DNA from: Longimonas halophila
Lineage (GTDB): Bacteria > Bacteroidota > Rhodothermia > Rhodothermales > Salinibacteraceae
Length of the DNA: 64,000 nucleotides
Reading direction: 5' to 3'
NCBI RefSeq assembly: GCF_002554705.1
Contig: NZ_PDEP01000009.1
Location: forward strand, 62,001-126,000
Shown here: positions 15,499-23,630 of the stretch, one piece after another
Numbering within the stretch: the first letter of the stretch is position 1
Layout: every line of letters begins with the position of its first letter
Made by a program: the position numbers and the translations under genes
The notes under the pieces: generated by a model
What the model was told of the DNA's origin: nothing
Databases searched by the model: none
Seen by the model: only the letters and a program-made list of their open reading frames with translations

Positions 15499-17016
15499 TT
15501 ACAGGCCGGGCTGCTCATCAAGAGCTGGGGCCGACTCAGTGTTGCGGGAGCGGAACATGTCTTCGGGCGCGGGGCGGAAGTACGTAGGGCCCGTTTGCGG
15601 AGCGCCCTGGCGCATGATGATGCGGTAGAGCAGGTACGCGAACACGAAGTGACCGATCGTCATGAGCGTGCCTCCTACCGAGCGGACCCAGAACCACGGC
15701 TTCAGATCTTCAACGATCTGCAGGAACGCAACGTCTGGATCCAGCAGCTGCAGCCCCTGAATTACCCCGCCAATGAACAGGGCGGTAATGTAGATGCCAA
15801 TGCCGAGCCCGGTCGTCCAGAAGTGGATGCTGACCAGGCGGGGGCTCTCCCACTCCCACTCCATCACGCGCGGCATGATGTAATACGTTGCGCCGAACAG
15901 AATCATCGTAGCGAAGGCGTACACGCCCAGGTGCGAGTGCGCGATGGTGTACTGCGTAAAGTGCGTAATCTCTTGCCAGGCCCGAAGCGACTGAAACGAG
16001 CCCTGCAGGCTCACGGCGGTGTAGCTCATCGCGCCAAACACGACAAAGCGCAGCGTGGGGCTATAGATCACTTTCTTGAAGTGCCCAACGACAGTCAGGT
16101 GGTGATTGACGGCCACTACGACGACCGGAATAATCATCATCATGCTAAAAACAATGGAGACGGTGGTCGTCCACTGCGGCACGGGGCCGCCCACCAGGTG
16201 GTGCGCACCGGCCCAGTTGTAGAAGAGCGCAAGCGTCCAGAAGCCCAGGTACGAGAGATGGTAACTGTATACGGGGCGCCCAATGACTTTGGGGATAAGA
16301 TAGTATGCAGCAGCCAGCGCGATAGGCGTAATCCAGAGCCCCAAAATATTGTGGGCGTACCACCAATTGGCAGTAGATTCAGGTACGCCGCTGTAAATGG
16401 GTAATAGAATTGCAATGACCAGGAACGGGCCCCACAGCATAGCAGCGCCGGTGTACCACACCGAGATAAAGAGGTGGTGCACGCGCCGTTCGCGCAGGGT
16501 GAGGAGGAAGGCAGCCGTGACCATGGCCATGGCGGGCACGATAAACGCAAACGCCAGCAGCGGCATCTCGACCCACTCAATAGCACGCGAATAGCCCGCC
16601 AAGATGCCAATGGTGCCAATCACCATGCCTACATTCCAAAGGCCCACGCTGGTCAAGAGCAAGCCTTGCCCGCGAAGGCGGGTCTTTAGGAGACGGGCCC
16701 ACAGCCAGGTCGCCACACCCACGCCGGTCATCGAAATCCACCCGTAGATGACCGTATTCAGGTGAGCCGGGCGCACACGTCCAAACGTGAGCCAGCCCTG
16801 CTGCACGAGCCAGTCGGGCATGTTGAACTTCAGGCTCGCAATGATAGCAAGGACCGACCCAACAAGGAGCCAGAACGTGCCGCTCGCAATGAAAGCGATG
16901 ACGGGCCACTTGGTGGAACGGTCAACGGTGCGCCGCCAGTTGGCTTCCAGCGTGCCGTCGCTTGAGGCGGAAGACTCGGGCATCGACACAGTGCCCGAAG
17001 AAGACGAGTCGGCCAT
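15499..17016 (-). CDS. ccoN: cbb3-type cytochrome c oxidase catalytic subunit I
   Basis: A 505-aa protein with about 12 helices that reduces O2 at a haem b3/CuB centre and pumps protons. RPAHLNTVIYGW holds a low-spin haem histidine; WYAHNILGLW, the PVYSYHLSYLGFW segment (with the Tyr cross-linked to His in cbb3 oxidases) and WAGAHHLVGGP supply CuB ligands; TIAHSHLGVYAF carries the haem histidines. About 40 N-terminal residues are a soluble extension. It precedes ccoO and follows ccoS, all minus strand. Confidence 0.93.
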   Translation of the reverse strand: MADSSSSGTVSMPESSASSDGTLEANWRRTVDRSTKWPVIAFIASGTFWLLVGSVLAIIASLKFNMPDWLVQQGWLTFGRVRPAHLNTVIYGWISMTGVGVATWLWARLLKTRLRGQGLLLTSVGLWNVGMVIGTIGILAGYSRAIEWVEMPLLAFAFIVPAMAMVTAAFLLTLRERRVHHLFISVWYTGAAMLWGPFLVIAILLPIYSGVPESTANWWYAHNILGLWITPIALAAAYYLIPKVIGRPVYSYHLSYLGFWTLALFYNWAGAHHLVGGPVPQWTTTVSIVFSMMMIIPVVVVAVNHHLTVVGHFKKVIYSPTLRFVVFGAMSYTAVSLQGSFQSLRAWQEITHFTQYTIAHSHLGVYAFATMILFGATYYIMPRVMEWEWESPRLVSIHFWTTGLGIGIYITALFIGGVIQGLQLLDPDVAFLQIVEDLKPWFWVRSVGGTLMTIGHFVFAYLLYRIIMRQGAPQTGPTYFRPAPEDMFRSRNTESAPALDEQPGL

Positions 17017-17069
17017 AGGTACGGGGCGTATTCCTGACGAAAGAGGCGAGCGAGGTAAACGAGTGCGGG

Positions 17070-17330
17070 TTAGGCAGGGTCGGGGTCGGCGGCCTGGCCA
17101 CTGGAGGCTGAGCCATCGGTGTCAGATGCATCGTGCGATGCAGAATGAGACGCGCGGAACAGCTGGTCTTGCGGTGTGCCCACGGGCTCGTCGTCGTCAA
17201 AGATGACGTAGGCGCCCGATTGCAGGTTCGAGAAATGCCCGGCACGTATCGAGCGAAACAGCACGGTGAGCGTGACGGCAGCGCCGGTGAACAGCAGTGC
17301 AAGAATGGCAGCAAGCGGAAGGTACGTCAT
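17070..17330 (-). CDS. ccoS: cbb3 oxidase maturation protein CcoS
   Basis: An 86-aa protein with one N-terminal helix (LAAILALLFTGAAVTLTVLF) and then RAGHFSNLQSGAYVIFDDDEP, matching the CcoS pattern (GQFDDLE...ILFDDD). CcoS is needed for insertion of haem b and copper into CcoN. The acidic Ser/Asp tail after residue 55 is longer than usual. It sits 53 bp upstream of ccoN and 6 bp downstream of a small membrane protein gene, so the three are surely co-transcribed. Confidence 0.8.
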   Translation of the reverse strand: MTYLPLAAILALLFTGAAVTLTVLFRSIRAGHFSNLQSGAYVIFDDDEPVGTPQDQLFRASHSASHDASDTDGSASSGQAADPDPA

Positions 17331-17336
17331 CGGACG

Positions 17337-17624
17337 TCAATGGGGCAAGTTCGAAGACGGCGCAGACAGGGGAGCAACGGCCCAGAGCGGCTCTGCGTCA
17401 GGCGTAGACGCGAGGCGATCCGGATCTGCAGGAGCGGGAGCCGTGGTAGTACGCGCCCCGCTGTTCTCGTTAGCCGGAGCAGACTCATCAGCAGGCATGG
17501 AGCGCATCACCATCCATACAATCAGAATCAGAAAGATGGCTGCCCCCAGGTACAGGGTGAGCACCAGGCCCGTGGTGGCCCGCTCTACGTTAAACTGGGA
17601 GGAATCGTACGAGGAATCGCTCAT
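17337..17624 (-). CDS. Small single-TM protein, first gene of the cbb3 operon
   Basis: A 95-aa protein with one membrane helix (GLVLTLYLGAAIFLILIVWMV, about 19-39) and a Pro/Ala-rich soluble tail with no recognised motif. It is the first gene of the oxidase operon, 6 bp before ccoS. Position and topology suggest an accessory subunit in the role of CcoQ or CcoH, but no sequence signature supports either name. Its placement and codon style argue that it is a real gene. Confidence 0.6.
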   Translation of the reverse strand: MSDSSYDSSQFNVERATTGLVLTLYLGAAIFLILIVWMVMRSMPADESAPANENSGARTTTAPAPADPDRLASTPDAEPLWAVAPLSAPSSNLPH

Positions 17625-18004
17625 AACGGACCAGGTAAGTGAACGGATACTACCTTGTTATGACAAGCGGTGCAGGGATGCATACACGCAGTAGGAGCAC
17701 AAGATTCGAGGCGACGGGGGCGCATGCGATGAACATGCATCAACCAGCGGTCAACCATGGGCTCAGTACACGTTGCTACGTATCCAGTAGAATACGCATT
17801 TAATGGAATGACGCAACATGCAGATGGGTTGGCATCCGCACTACATTGTGACATATGATCTGTTTGTAGGCGCACAGCCGTGTCTGTAAACGAGGGGGCC
17901 TCGGACAACTTTATGTTGGTGTGGCACGTATGCAGCCATTGCACAATGGAGGCAATTGCTCATTGTGCTTCGATACCGCTTCTCTGTACAACGAACAAGA
18001 CCCC
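17625..18004. other. Divergent intergenic region, cbb3 operon / arsR
   Basis: A 380-bp region that should hold promoters for the cbb3 operon (minus) and the ArsR gene (plus). A 5-bp inverted repeat CTTGT-TATG-ACAAG at 17654-17667 lies 30-43 bp upstream of the operon start. TTGTGACATATGATCTG at 17846-17862 has one perfect CRP/FNR-type half-site (TGTGA) and a poor second half. Near arsR there are the repeats listed separately. I see no open frame with protein-like character here. Confidence 0.35.
17937..17968. promoter_or_regulatory. Inverted repeats upstream of arsR-type gene
   Basis: GCACAATG at 17941-17948 is inverted as CATTGTGC at 17961-17968 (12-bp spacer). Overlapping the left arm, CATTG-CA-CAATG at 17937-17948 forms a second, shorter inverted repeat. 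They lie 37-68 bp upstream of the ArsR-family start codon. ArsR/SmtB repressors bind such imperfect palindromes and often control their own gene, so this is a good autoregulatory operator candidate. Confidence 0.4.
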
Positions 18005-18328
18005 ATGGCCAACGAACTCATTCCGAACCGGCATCTGGAAGAGGCCGCGAGCCGGTTCAAAATACTGAGCGAGACGGTGCGCCTTGAGCTGCTGAACCAG
18101 TTGCAACTCAATGGCGAAATGACGGTGAGTGAGCTTGTGGAGGCCACAGGGCACCGGCAGGCCAACGTGAGTAAACACCTGGGCATGATGGCACGCGAAG
18201 GACTGCTGTCGCGCCGCAAGGATGGACTGTACGTGCACTACCAGATCAACGATCCCACGCTCTCGGCCCTGTGCCTGCTTGTGTGTGGACGCATCCGTGA
18301 GGAAGAGCTTGACGAGCAGCCGTCCTGA
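18005..18328 (+). CDS. ArsR/SmtB-family transcriptional regulator
   Basis: A 107-aa winged-helix protein: RFKILSETVRLELLNQL (entry helix), MTVSELVEATGHRQANVSKHLGMM (helix-turn-helix) and EGLLSRRKDGLYVHYQIND (wing). The DNA-binding core is complete. No ELCVCDL metal-site motif is present; Cys occurs only near the C-terminus (LCLLVCGRIREEE), so a metal-sensing role is uncertain. I use the ATG at 18005; the frame is open further upstream but crosses the operator-like repeats. Divergent from the cbb3 operon, followed 189 bp later by the FadL-like gene. Confidence 0.83.
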   Translation: MANELIPNRHLEEAASRFKILSETVRLELLNQLQLNGEMTVSELVEATGHRQANVSKHLGMMAREGLLSRRKDGLYVHYQINDPTLSALCLLVCGRIREEELDEQPS

Positions 18329-18517
18329 TTTGGCTACGCATTCGCCCGCCTCCGCATTTGCGCTGTGGACAAGATGCAATGGTTAACCAGAGTGATCTGT
18401 ACCGTTGCTACAACACAGCAGGTGTTACCCGTAGCCCGGTCAGGGCGGCTACACCCACGCCTTGCTCAGCGTCCGCAGGGCGCTTCATCGTCTACCGACT
18501 CAGACTGCTGGCTTGCT

Positions 18518-20086
18518 ATGCCTCGTTTCTATCTGTTGATCGCTGCTACACTTCTGTTTGTTGCAGGAGGCACAGCCCCCGCATCGGCTCAAACGCTCGA
18601 TGATGTCTTTCGATACAGCGAGCGTGCGCCGGCCATCGGACCACACGACACCGGCTGGCTGGATGCGAATGGCACCGCCGGGAGCGGCACCTATACCGCG
18701 CTCTTCAGCAATCCAGCGGGGCTTGGATGGGCATCGTCGTCGACATTTGCAGGCGGCCTCGTGGGCGACTTTACCACCAATGAGGGACGCCTCTCCCTTC
18801 CCGATGCCGACGCAGGCCCCTTCGACCGCACGCAGTCGGGCTACCGCATTGGCAATGCGGCCCTTACCTACCGCGTACCCACCGAGCAAGGAAATCTGGT
18901 TCTGGGGGCGGCCATCGGGCGCACGCGCAGTTTCGACCGCACGCTTGTAGCCTCCGGCATCAACGGGCAGAGCTCCATCACCGACACGTTTCTGCCCAGT
19001 TCGCCCTCTCCACTCCCCAACGACGACGGCTCGTTTACCTTCGACCGTCGCCTCACCACGCTTGCATTCGATGCTGGAGCCATTGAGTTCGACCCCAGCC
19101 GGGCCGATAGTCCCACCAACGACTTCATCCAGGCGGTACGCCCGGGAGCAGGTCGCACCGTCGAGCAGCGCGAAGATCTCATCGAAAGCGGCGGACTCTA
19201 CGATACCAGCTTTGGAGGCGCTATTGAAGTGGCGCCCGATGTGATGTTCGGCGGCGCGTTCACCGTGGCGTTCGGTTCCTACTCGTTCGACCGCATCTAC
19301 GAAGAGGCCGATATCAATAACACGCACACCGGCAGCCAATACGACGTGATTCTGGGTGATGGCGCGGTGCTTAGCGGATTCGACGCACTGACGTACGAAC
19401 AGGGTATTGAAGCAGACCTTACAGGCTTTGGCGCCCGCTTTGGCGCCTCAGCCAAGCCGGTCGACCAGCTGCGCCTGGGCGTTTCGTTTGCAACGCCCAC
19501 GTACTACACCGTCACCGAAACCTTTGGCACCCGCATCGAGACGTTCTTCGACGAGGGGGGCTCGCTTGCAGCCGGCTCGATCGATGACAACGAGTTTGAA
19601 TACGAAGTCCGCACGCCGTGGCGCGTCTCCGCTGGGGCCGAGCTCGACCTGGGCCCGTTTAACCTGGCAGGAGACGTTGAGGTGATCGACTGGTCGACCC
19701 TGAACTTTACCGCCGAGGGGGCCGGTCTTGGAGTGGAGCGCGACATCGACCGGCAGATCCGCGAGCTGGATGTGACGGTAAACTCGCGCGTGGGGGCGTC
19801 CTTTTCGATGGATGCGCTCACGGTTCGCGGAGGAACGGCCTTTCAGCCGAATCCCGATGACAGCGGCACCCGAAGCGACCGTACATTCTTCTCGGGCGGC
19901 ATCAGCTACGCATTCGACTCGCAACTCACGTTCGACTTCGGCTGGATGCAGGAGCGCTTCACTGACGAGTTTGTGGCCTACGGTACGACCGAGGTGCCCG
20001 ATGCCCGTGGCACCGCACCCGGACTGCGCGCCGACGAAGATATACAGCGCAATACCTTCTCGATTGGGATGCGGTATCGCTTTTAA
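18518..20086 (+). CDS. OmpP1/FadL-like outer membrane beta-barrel protein
   Basis: A 522-aa protein with a signal peptide (MPRFYLLIAATLLFVAGG, cleavage near ASAQ). The mature start places a GTYTALFSNPAGLGWASSS segment, which is the hallmark of the OMPP1/FadL/TodX family (conserved NPAGL). Alternating beta strands continue to the terminal GMRYRF, whose last Phe is the BAM signal. Family members move hydrophobic solutes across the outer membrane; related barrels (PorV) serve type IX secretion, but this protein is longer than PorV. The ATG at 18518 is chosen for the signal peptide. Convergent with mltG. Confidence 0.72.
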   Translation: MPRFYLLIAATLLFVAGGTAPASAQTLDDVFRYSERAPAIGPHDTGWLDANGTAGSGTYTALFSNPAGLGWASSSTFAGGLVGDFTTNEGRLSLPDADAGPFDRTQSGYRIGNAALTYRVPTEQGNLVLGAAIGRTRSFDRTLVASGINGQSSITDTFLPSSPSPLPNDDGSFTFDRRLTTLAFDAGAIEFDPSRADSPTNDFIQAVRPGAGRTVEQREDLIESGGLYDTSFGGAIEVAPDVMFGGAFTVAFGSYSFDRIYEEADINNTHTGSQYDVILGDGAVLSGFDALTYEQGIEADLTGFGARFGASAKPVDQLRLGVSFATPTYYTVTETFGTRIETFFDEGGSLAAGSIDDNEFEYEVRTPWRVSAGAELDLGPFNLAGDVEVIDWSTLNFTAEGAGLGVERDIDRQIRELDVTVNSRVGASFSMDALTVRGGTAFQPNPDDSGTRSDRTFFSGGISYAFDSQLTFDFGWMQERFTDEFVAYGTTEVPDARGTAPGLRADEDIQRNTFSIGMRYRF

Positions 20087-20108
20087 CTGAACGATGCGAG
20101 GGCAGCCC

Positions 20109-21143
20109 TCAGTTGTTCTGCTGTGCGCGCCGCTGTCGCATCAGTTCGTAATAGTCCTGGGCAGCGCGGTTGTGCTCGCGCAGCGTGCGGCTAAACGTGT
20201 GCCCGCCGGTGCCATCGGCAACGAAGTAGAGGTAGCTGTGGGATTCGGGGCGGGCTACAGCACGCAACGACGACCGCGAGGGGTTGGTGAGCGGACCAGG
20301 CGGTAGCCCCCGAAACTGGTACGTGTTGTAGTCGTGCTCAATGTCGTAGTCCGCAAAGAGCAGGCGGCGCTTGCTGCCTTCTTCTTCCATGACAGCGTAC
20401 TGCACCGTAGGATCCGCCTGCAGCGGCATCCCAATCTCTAACCGGTTCAGGTACACGCCTGCCACGCGCGGCTTTTCGTCGGAGAGGCCCGTTTCCCACT
20501 CTACAATCGATGCCAGAATGGCTGCATCGTGCACATTCAGGTCGTGTGCATCGAGTCCATCGCGCAGATCCTGCTCTGCGAAGCGATCGAAAGATGTCTT
20601 AATATGCTCGACCACCGATGCGGGCGACGTCTGCCAGTAGAAGTGGTACGTGTCGGGCAGCATATAGCCAAACAGATCGGTGGGCGTGGTACCCAGCTCA
20701 TCGGCCAGTGAAGAGTCGCTGAGGGCAGCCCGAAACGCGTCGGCGTCAAAGGCCATGTTGCGAGCCGCTCGTTGGGCCGCCACCTCGGGCGTTGTGCCTG
20801 GTGGAATGGTAACCCGCACTGGGGTTTGCAAGCCCTTGCGGATAGTATCGAGCAGATCCCAGTTCGAGGCGCCCGATGCAAACGCGTAGTGCCCGGCCTT
20901 CACCTGATTCTGCCAGCCTGTAAGCTGACCAAACCAGCGCATAGAGCGCGTTGATGTCAGCAGCCCCGCCGATTCCAGGCTGTCGAGCGTCGTTTCGAAC
21001 GAGGTGCCTTCGGGAATCGTAACGCTGCGCTCGCCATCGAACGTGGGCGTGTTACTCGAAAAAGCCAGGAGCCCCCCAGCCAGCCCTATACCGGTGGCCA
21101 AAGCCGCCAGTATCGCCAGAGCCCATCGAATCCATGTGTTCAT
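20109..21143 (-). CDS. mltG: Endolytic murein transglycosylase MltG
   Basis: A 344-aa inner-membrane enzyme that cuts nascent glycan strands and so sets chain length. One N-terminal helix (about 5-27) is followed by a LysM-like part (VTIPEGTSFETTLDSLESAG) and the YceG catalytic domain. ILASIVEWETGL holds the catalytic Glu, and RVAGVYLNRLEIGMPLQADPTVQYA and YQFRGLPPGPLTNPS are signature stretches. The start at 21143 (MNTWIRW) is preferred; an ATG 9 bp upstream is possible. Last gene of a tsaD-chorismate mutase-mltG run with gaps of about 35 bp. Confidence 0.9.
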   Translation of the reverse strand: MNTWIRWALAILAALATGIGLAGGLLAFSSNTPTFDGERSVTIPEGTSFETTLDSLESAGLLTSTRSMRWFGQLTGWQNQVKAGHYAFASGASNWDLLDTIRKGLQTPVRVTIPPGTTPEVAAQRAARNMAFDADAFRAALSDSSLADELGTTPTDLFGYMLPDTYHFYWQTSPASVVEHIKTSFDRFAEQDLRDGLDAHDLNVHDAAILASIVEWETGLSDEKPRVAGVYLNRLEIGMPLQADPTVQYAVMEEEGSKRRLLFADYDIEHDYNTYQFRGLPPGPLTNPSRSSLRAVARPESHSYLYFVADGTGGHTFSRTLREHNRAAQDYYELMRQRRAQQNN

Positions 21144-21179
21144 AGCCAGCAAGCGAAAGCGCAGTGGAAAATGGTGGGA

Positions 21180-21551
21180 TTATTCGGTATGTCCTTCGTA
21201 CGTCCGCTGCTCCAAGCTACGCGTTTCCTCCACGATCTGCTCAAAGATGCGACGGATGGCGTTATCGGTAAACGGGCCGGTGTTCGACTCAATGACGTTC
21301 TCCATGACCTCCGCCTCGCGGGTGGGCACGTAGGCGCGCATCCCAATAACGTGTTTAATGGCGCCAATCACATGTGCATACGCCGTGCGCTCGTTCAAAA
21401 GCTGCACCAGTTGATGATCAATCGCATCGATGCGGTCGCGGAAGGGGGCGAGATCGGCGCCGCTGAGGTCGTCAGAGAGCGGCGGCAAGGCCTCTGAGAA
21501 GCGAGCGGCTTGGTCGAGGCTGTCGTCGAGTGAGGGTGTGTCCGAATCCAT
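21180..21551 (-). CDS. Chorismate mutase, AroQ-type helical fold
   Basis: A 123-aa protein that converts chorismate to prephenate for Phe and Tyr synthesis. LAPFRDRIDAIDHQLVQLLNER (helix 1, with the catalytic Arg), then ERTAYAHVIGAIKHVIG (catalytic Lys) and YVPTREAEVMENV (R.E motif) form the three-helix AroQ fold. About 30 acidic N-terminal residues are extra. It is monofunctional, with no prephenate dehydratase or DAHP synthase domain. Between tsaD (33 bp upstream) and mltG (36 bp downstream). The name aroQ is avoided because 3-dehydroquinate dehydratase also uses it. Confidence 0.87.
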   Translation of the reverse strand: MDSDTPSLDDSLDQAARFSEALPPLSDDLSGADLAPFRDRIDAIDHQLVQLLNERTAYAHVIGAIKHVIGMRAYVPTREAEVMENVIESNTGPFTDNAIRRIFEQIVEETRSLEQRTYEGHTE

Positions 21552-21584
21552 AGTAACTAAAGCAGAGAGCAGAGTAAGAAACCC

Positions 21585-22598
21585 CTACGCCAGCGTAAGG
21601 CGCGGATTAATATCGAGCGTCAAGGGGGAGGTAGTGGGCCAGTGCATCCGGGCGGAAGCAGCAATCATTGCCGCGTTATCCATGCAAAACTGCGGGTCGG
21701 GCAGGTGGATATGCAGGTCCTGTTCGGTGCCCAACATCTGAAGCGCATCGCGCAGGCCGCGATTGGCCGATACGCCGCCCACCACCGCCACATGCTCTAC
21801 GCCCGTGTCGAGCGCAGCGCGGCGTACGGCATCCACAAGCACATCGACCACCGCCTGTTGGAACGACGCACAGATGTCAGCGCGGTGTGCCTCAACGAAC
21901 GCGTCACGCTCGCCCTCTGGGATGTCGCGCAGGAAGTAGAGCACGGAGGTCTTGAGTCCGCTAAATGAAAACGAGAGGTCATCGAAGCGCGACCGGGGAA
22001 AGTCGTGGAACGTAGGATCGCCCTGCTGGGCCCGCCGGTCGACCGCCGGACCGCCGGGATAGTCCAGGTCCAGCATCTGGGCGACTTTGTCGAAGGCCTC
22101 GCCGGCGGCATCGTCGCGCGTTTGGCCGAGTACGGTGTACGAGCCGATATCTGACACATGAACCAGCTGCGTGTGTCCACCCGAGACGATGAGGCTGAGG
22201 TAGGGCATGGGCGGTCCCTGCCCGGTAATGTGGGTGGAGTACAGATGTCCTTCCAGATGATTGACACCTACAACGGGGCAGCGGGCTGCGTATCCAAACG
22301 ACTTCGCAAAGCTAAGTCCTACAAGGAGCGCGCCGGGGAGTCCAGGTCCGCACGTTACAGCCACCCCATCGAGGTCGCCCGGTGCGCAGTCGGCCTCGTC
22401 GAGTGCGTGCTGCACCACAGGCCCGATGTAGCGCTCGTGGTTGCGGGAGGCCAGTTCGGGCACTATACCGCCGTAGTCGGCATGCACGTCGTGCTGCGAG
22501 GACACCACATTAGAGCGCAGCGTGGTGCCGTCAAGCACCGCAGCGGCGGTGTCGTCGCACGAGGTTTCAATGCCTAAGAGAACAGGCGAGGCGGGCAT
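21585..22598 (-). CDS. tsaD: tRNA threonylcarbamoyladenosine transferase TsaD
   Basis: A 337-aa member of the universal Kae1/TsaD family, which with TsaB and TsaE transfers the threonylcarbamoyl group to A37 of ANN-decoding tRNAs. LGIETSCDDTAAAV starts the ASKHA fold; GVNHLEGHLYS carries the metal-binding His114 and His118; VSGGHTQLVHV and GPAVDRRAQQG are conserved; VVGGVSANRGLR is a nucleotide-binding loop near the C-terminus. I use the ATG at 22598, just before the conserved core. First gene of a three-gene run. Confidence 0.93.
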   Translation of the reverse strand: MPASPVLLGIETSCDDTAAAVLDGTTLRSNVVSSQHDVHADYGGIVPELASRNHERYIGPVVQHALDEADCAPGDLDGVAVTCGPGLPGALLVGLSFAKSFGYAARCPVVGVNHLEGHLYSTHITGQGPPMPYLSLIVSGGHTQLVHVSDIGSYTVLGQTRDDAAGEAFDKVAQMLDLDYPGGPAVDRRAQQGDPTFHDFPRSRFDDLSFSFSGLKTSVLYFLRDIPEGERDAFVEAHRADICASFQQAVVDVLVDAVRRAALDTGVEHVAVVGGVSANRGLRDALQMLGTEQDLHIHLPDPQFCMDNAAMIAASARMHWPTTSPLTLDINPRLTLA

Positions 22599-22738
22599 GA
22601 GGATGGTGGGGGAGCACAAGAGAACAGCGAACGCACAAATGCGCGACGGGAGGCGGGAGTTTCACGCAGCGTAGCGGAGCATGCACCGACACGGCTTGCA
22701 TGCAGGCTGTGTTGTACGATGTTTACGGGGGCACGATG

Positions 22739-22774
22739 CAAAACGCCCCGCTTGCCGATGGGCAAACGAGGCGC
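22739..22774 (-). terminator. Probable intrinsic terminator of the sdh operon
   Basis: On the minus strand, GCGCCTCGTTTGCCCATCGG folds back on GGCAAGCGGGGC (stem with a few mismatches, CAT loop) and is followed by GTTTTGC. It stands 48-83 bp after the sdhB stop codon. The U tract is short, so termination may be partial. Confidence 0.5.
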
Positions 22775-22821
22775 TGCATCATGCTGTGTGACGCCAGCTG
22801 TGCGAGCTGAGGAGCCACCTG

Positions 22822-23529
22822 TTACGCAGTGACTGCCGAGCGCCGCTTCAGGGCCGAGAGCCAGCGCGTAATATCGATATCTTTGGGGCAGGCCTCGTTG
22901 CAGTTAAAGATGGTGTAGCATTTCCAGAGCCCGTTCTCCGAATCGACCGTGTCGAGGCGTTCGCCTTCGCCATCGTCGCGTGTGTCGAAGGTGTAGCGAT
23001 AGGCCTTGAGCATGGCCGCCGGGCCCAGGTAGTCGGGGCTGGCCCACGTGCTGGGGCAGGCGTGCGTACACGCACCGCACATGATGCACTTGGTGGCCTC
23101 CTCGATAATCTCGTGCTCAGCAGGCGACTGCTTGCGCTCTTTCTCAGGGGCCGGGTTGTCGTTGATGAGCCAGGGCTTAACCTCCCGGTACTTCTCGAAG
23201 AACCGCGACTGGTCAATCACCAGGTCCTTGATAACGGGTGCAGCGGGCAGCGGCGCAAACTTTACCGTAGCCCCGTCATTATCGACGAGGTCTTGCACCA
23301 GCACCGAGCACGCCAGCTTATTTTCCCCATTGATCTGCATCGCATCGGAGCCGCAGACGCCGTGGGCGCAGCTTTTGCGTAGCGAGAGCGTGCCGTCGAT
23401 GTGCCACTTTACATGCAGCAGGAGCGCCAATGCGCTGTCGAGCGGGTCGGCAGGCACCTCGTACGACTCCCAGTGCGGAGCGTCATCTTTCTCGGGGTTG
23501 TAGCGCTTTATTTCAACGTTCAGGGTCAT
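22822..23529 (-). CDS. sdhB: Succinate dehydrogenase iron-sulfur subunit
   Basis: A 235-aa subunit carrying three Fe-S centres between the flavin and the membrane quinone site. CAHGVCGSDAMQING...LAC binds [2Fe-2S] (with Asp in the third ligand position, as in E. coli SdhB). CIMCGACTHACPS and CNEACPKDID hold the [4Fe-4S] and [3Fe-4S] clusters. I use the ATG at 23529 (MTLNVEIKRYNP). Last gene of the sdhCDAB operon, about 100 bp after sdhA. Confidence 0.93.
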   Translation of the reverse strand: MTLNVEIKRYNPEKDDAPHWESYEVPADPLDSALALLLHVKWHIDGTLSLRKSCAHGVCGSDAMQINGENKLACSVLVQDLVDNDGATVKFAPLPAAPVIKDLVIDQSRFFEKYREVKPWLINDNPAPEKERKQSPAEHEIIEEATKCIMCGACTHACPSTWASPDYLGPAAMLKAYRYTFDTRDDGEGERLDTVDSENGLWKCYTIFNCNEACPKDIDITRWLSALKRRSAVTA

Positions 23530-23630
23530 AAAAAGAGGGGGGCTGTGGTGGAAGCGGGCGTCTTGCAGTGATCCCTGTCGTGGGCAGGAGCCACTGCGCA
23601 ATGCCGCAGGAGCAGGCTTCCCAGTGAGGA

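Noticed and set aside
15154-16404. 416-codon open frame opposite ccoO/ccoN
   Set aside because: Shadow of the oxidase genes; it crosses two real genes and has no recognisable protein feature.
17846-17862. CRP/FNR box upstream of the cbb3 operon
   Set aside because: Only one half-site (TGTGA) is good and it lies over 220 bp from the first gene; kept only as a remark in the region entry.
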